Origin: Chloroflexota bacterium
GTDB lineage: Bacteria; Chloroflexota; Limnocylindria; Limnocylindrales; CSP1-4
Length of the DNA: 6,024 nucleotides
Direction: 5' to 3'
NCBI GenBank assembly: GCA_013698385.1
Contig: JACCVB010000249.1
Span: forward strand, 1-6,024
Positions 5,036 through 6,024 of the stretch are shown here, one piece after another (position 1 is the stretch's first letter; each line of letters opens with the position of its first letter). The notes beneath the pieces were generated by a model, which saw nothing but the letters and a program-made list of their open reading frames with translations, was not told where the DNA came from and searched no databases. The position numbers were made by a program, and so were the translations under genes.

Positions 5036-5565
5036 AGATCGTCATCGTGGGCTGTGGCCGGGTGGGGGCGTCGGCTGCCGAAACGTGGGACCGGGCCGGT
5101 CACGAGGTCGTAGTCCTGGACCTGTCCAGCTCCGCGTTCGATCGGTTGCCGGGGTCGTTCAAGGGCTCCGCGATCCGCGGGGACGGCACGGATGAGGATG
5201 TGCTGCGACGGGCTGGAGCGGAGGGCGCGGACGTCTTCCTGGCTTTGACCGAGGGCGACAACCGCAACGTCATGTCCGCCCAGCTGGCGGCCGAAGCGCT
5301 CAAGATCAGCACGGTCATCGCCAAGATCAACGACCCGCTGCGGGCCAAGGCGTATGCCGAGCTGGGTATCGCGACGCTGTGCCGGACCGGCCTGATGCTC
5401 GACGCGGTCAACGGCTATCTCGGGCTGCCGGTCTCCGGTCTGGGGACGATGCAGGCCCCGACCGGGATCCACCCTGGTGATCATCATCTGGCGGAGTCGC
5501 CCGCATCGGCCGGCTCCGATCCCATGGCCGCGCCGCGCGCGGTCGGCGCGCCCATGGAGGCCTGA
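5032..5565 (+). CDS. TrkA-type NAD-binding K+ regulatory protein lacking RCK_C
   Basis: A 177-residue cytosolic protein with a TrkA_N (RCK_N) Rossmann domain, which binds NAD(H) or ATP/ADP and gates K+ transporters or channels. The first strand and glycine loop VIVGCGRVG (4-12) are intact, Asp30 ends the second strand as the expected ribose-binding acid, and RGDGTDEDVL (49-58) and ALTEGDNRN (71-79) are standard family motifs. The domain ends at about residue 125-140. What follows (142-177) is an Ala/Pro/Gly-rich tail, including HPGDHHLAESPASAGSDP, that looks disordered; no RCK_C (TrkA_C) ligand-binding domain is visible, although paralogues are about 220 residues. The start is set by GAGGAGG and GTG 5032, overlapping the uspA stop by GTGA. 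The second trkA begins 2 nt after its stop. By order it recalls ceoB of mycobacteria. The tail could instead reflect a lineage-specific loss or an earlier frame disruption; I see no frameshift restoring RCK_C. Confidence 0.88.
   Translation: MKIVIVGCGRVGASAAETWDRAGHEVVVLDLSSSAFDRLPGSFKGSAIRGDGTDEDVLRRAGAEGADVFLALTEGDNRNVMSAQLAAEALKISTVIAKINDPLRAKAYAELGIATLCRTGLMLDAVNGYLGLPVSGLGTMQAPTGIHPGDHHLAESPASAGSDPMAAPRAVGAPMEA
5556..5560 (+). promoter_or_regulatory. Shine-Dalgarno for the second trkA
   Basis: GGAGG lies 7 nt before GTG 5568, within the last codons of the first trkA. It supports a GTG start for the second gene, which has no ATG near its conserved N-terminus. Confidence 0.7.
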
Positions 5566-5567
5566 CC

Positions 5568-6024
5568 GTGTTCGTACTCGTCGTCGGCGGCGGCAAGGTG
5601 GGCTACTACCTGGCCAAGGAACTCATCGACTCAGGGCACGAAGTCGCGCTCATGGAGAAGGACTCGTCGCGGGCGCGGCAGATCGCGGACGAGATCGGGT
5701 CCATCGTGATCCCGCACGATGGCTGCGAGGGCAAGTACCTTGGTGAGGCCGGCTGCAATCGGGCGGACGTGGTCGCGGCCGTGACCGGGGATGACGAGGA
5801 CAACCTCGTCATCTGCCAGATGGCCAAGCATCATTTCGACGTCCCGCGCACGATCGCCCGGGTCAACAACCCGAAGAACGAGGCGCTCTTCCGGCACCTC
5901 GGCGTGGACGAATTGATCAGCCCGACCCGGATGATCCTGGGCTCCATCGAGCAGGACATCCCGGTCCACGAACTGCTCCACCTGGGTGCCCTGGGCGAGG
6001 GCGCGCTGGAGTTGATCGAGGCTC
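5568..6024 (+). CDS. trkA: TrkA-type K+ regulatory protein, second of pair, 3' truncated
   Basis: The first 152 residues of a second TrkA protein, cut by the right edge. It starts at GTG with MFVLVVGGGKVGYYLAKELI; the glycine loop GGGKVG is at 7-12 and Glu30 ends the second strand where the first protein has Asp30. DGCEGKYLGEAGCNRAD (51-67) and TGDDEDN (73-79) are family motifs, although the usual Gly before Asp51 is His50. NNPKNEALFRHLGVDELISP is the typical end of the NAD-binding domain. IPVHELLHLGALGEGALELI from residue 131 looks like the linker and first strand of an RCK_C (TrkA_C) domain, so this partner, unlike the first, probably has one. Only 2 nt separate it from the previous stop, so the two are surely co-transcribed and likely act as a hetero-oligomer. 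By order it corresponds to mycobacterial ceoC. Confidence 0.9.
   Translation, partial: MFVLVVGGGKVGYYLAKELIDSGHEVALMEKDSSRARQIADEIGSIVIPHDGCEGKYLGEAGCNRADVVAAVTGDDEDNLVICQMAKHHFDVPRTIARVNNPKNEALFRHLGVDELISPTRMILGSIEQDIPVHELLHLGALGEGALELIEA

Noticed and set aside
1..6024. Mobile elements, CRISPR, tRNA, rRNA or horizontally acquired island
   Set aside because: No transposase or integrase motifs, no regular repeats, no tRNA-like fold noticed by eye, and no stretch of differing base composition.

Overview
The window is very GC-rich, gene-dense bacterial chromosome with chromosomal housekeeping and ion-homeostasis genes. Nothing in it looks like phage, plasmid, insertion sequence, CRISPR, tRNA or rRNA. 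Strong third-position GC, frequent GTG starts, TANNNT -10 boxes placed directly before ATG starts, and a permease-UspA-TrkA-TrkA order that recalls the mycobacterial Rv2690c-ceoB-ceoC cluster suggest Chloroflexota (Limnocylindria-like lineages) or Actinomycetota. The phylum is inference from style and gene content, not proven.

Layout: (1) 1-91, minus strand: the first 30 codons of a gene running off the left edge. (2) 92-255: a divergent intergenic region with a CsoR-type operator overlapping the csoR promoter. (3) 256-615: csoR, a copper(I)-sensing repressor with a complete Cys-His-Cys site. (4) 616-903: an intergenic/leader region with a perfect 11-bp inverted repeat made of two DnaA-box-like sequences, a good sigma-70-type promoter, and a 37-codon small ORF whose stop overlaps the next start. 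(5) 904-1677: rsmG (gidB), 16S rRNA m7G methyltransferase. (6) 1730-2452: a YfcE/MJ0936-type metallophosphoesterase. (7) 2582-4495: an APC-superfamily permease with a C-terminal cytosolic domain, most like the K+ importer KimA. (8) 4577-5035: a UspA-like protein. (9) 5032-5565 and 5568-6024: two consecutive TrkA-type NAD-binding proteins, the second cut by the right edge.

The right half reads as a potassium-uptake module: a KimA-like transporter followed by an operon of a UspA-like protein and a two-gene TrkA. E. coli TrkA carries two NAD-binding/RCK units in one chain; here two separate proteins carry them, and the first lacks a recognisable RCK_C (TrkA_C) domain. The left half holds copper sensing and ribosome modification genes that are not obviously connected to it.

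Two initiation styles stand out. Genes at the head of a transcription unit have ATG starts only 6-8 nt after a TANNNT -10 box and no Shine-Dalgarno, which predicts leaderless mRNAs. Internal or coupled genes use GTG starts with clear Shine-Dalgarno sequences, twice in a GTGA stop/start overlap. No wholly new system is evident. The points most worth a second look are the DnaA-box pair beside rsmG, the coupled small ORF before rsmG, and the split, asymmetric TrkA pair beside the KimA-like permease.
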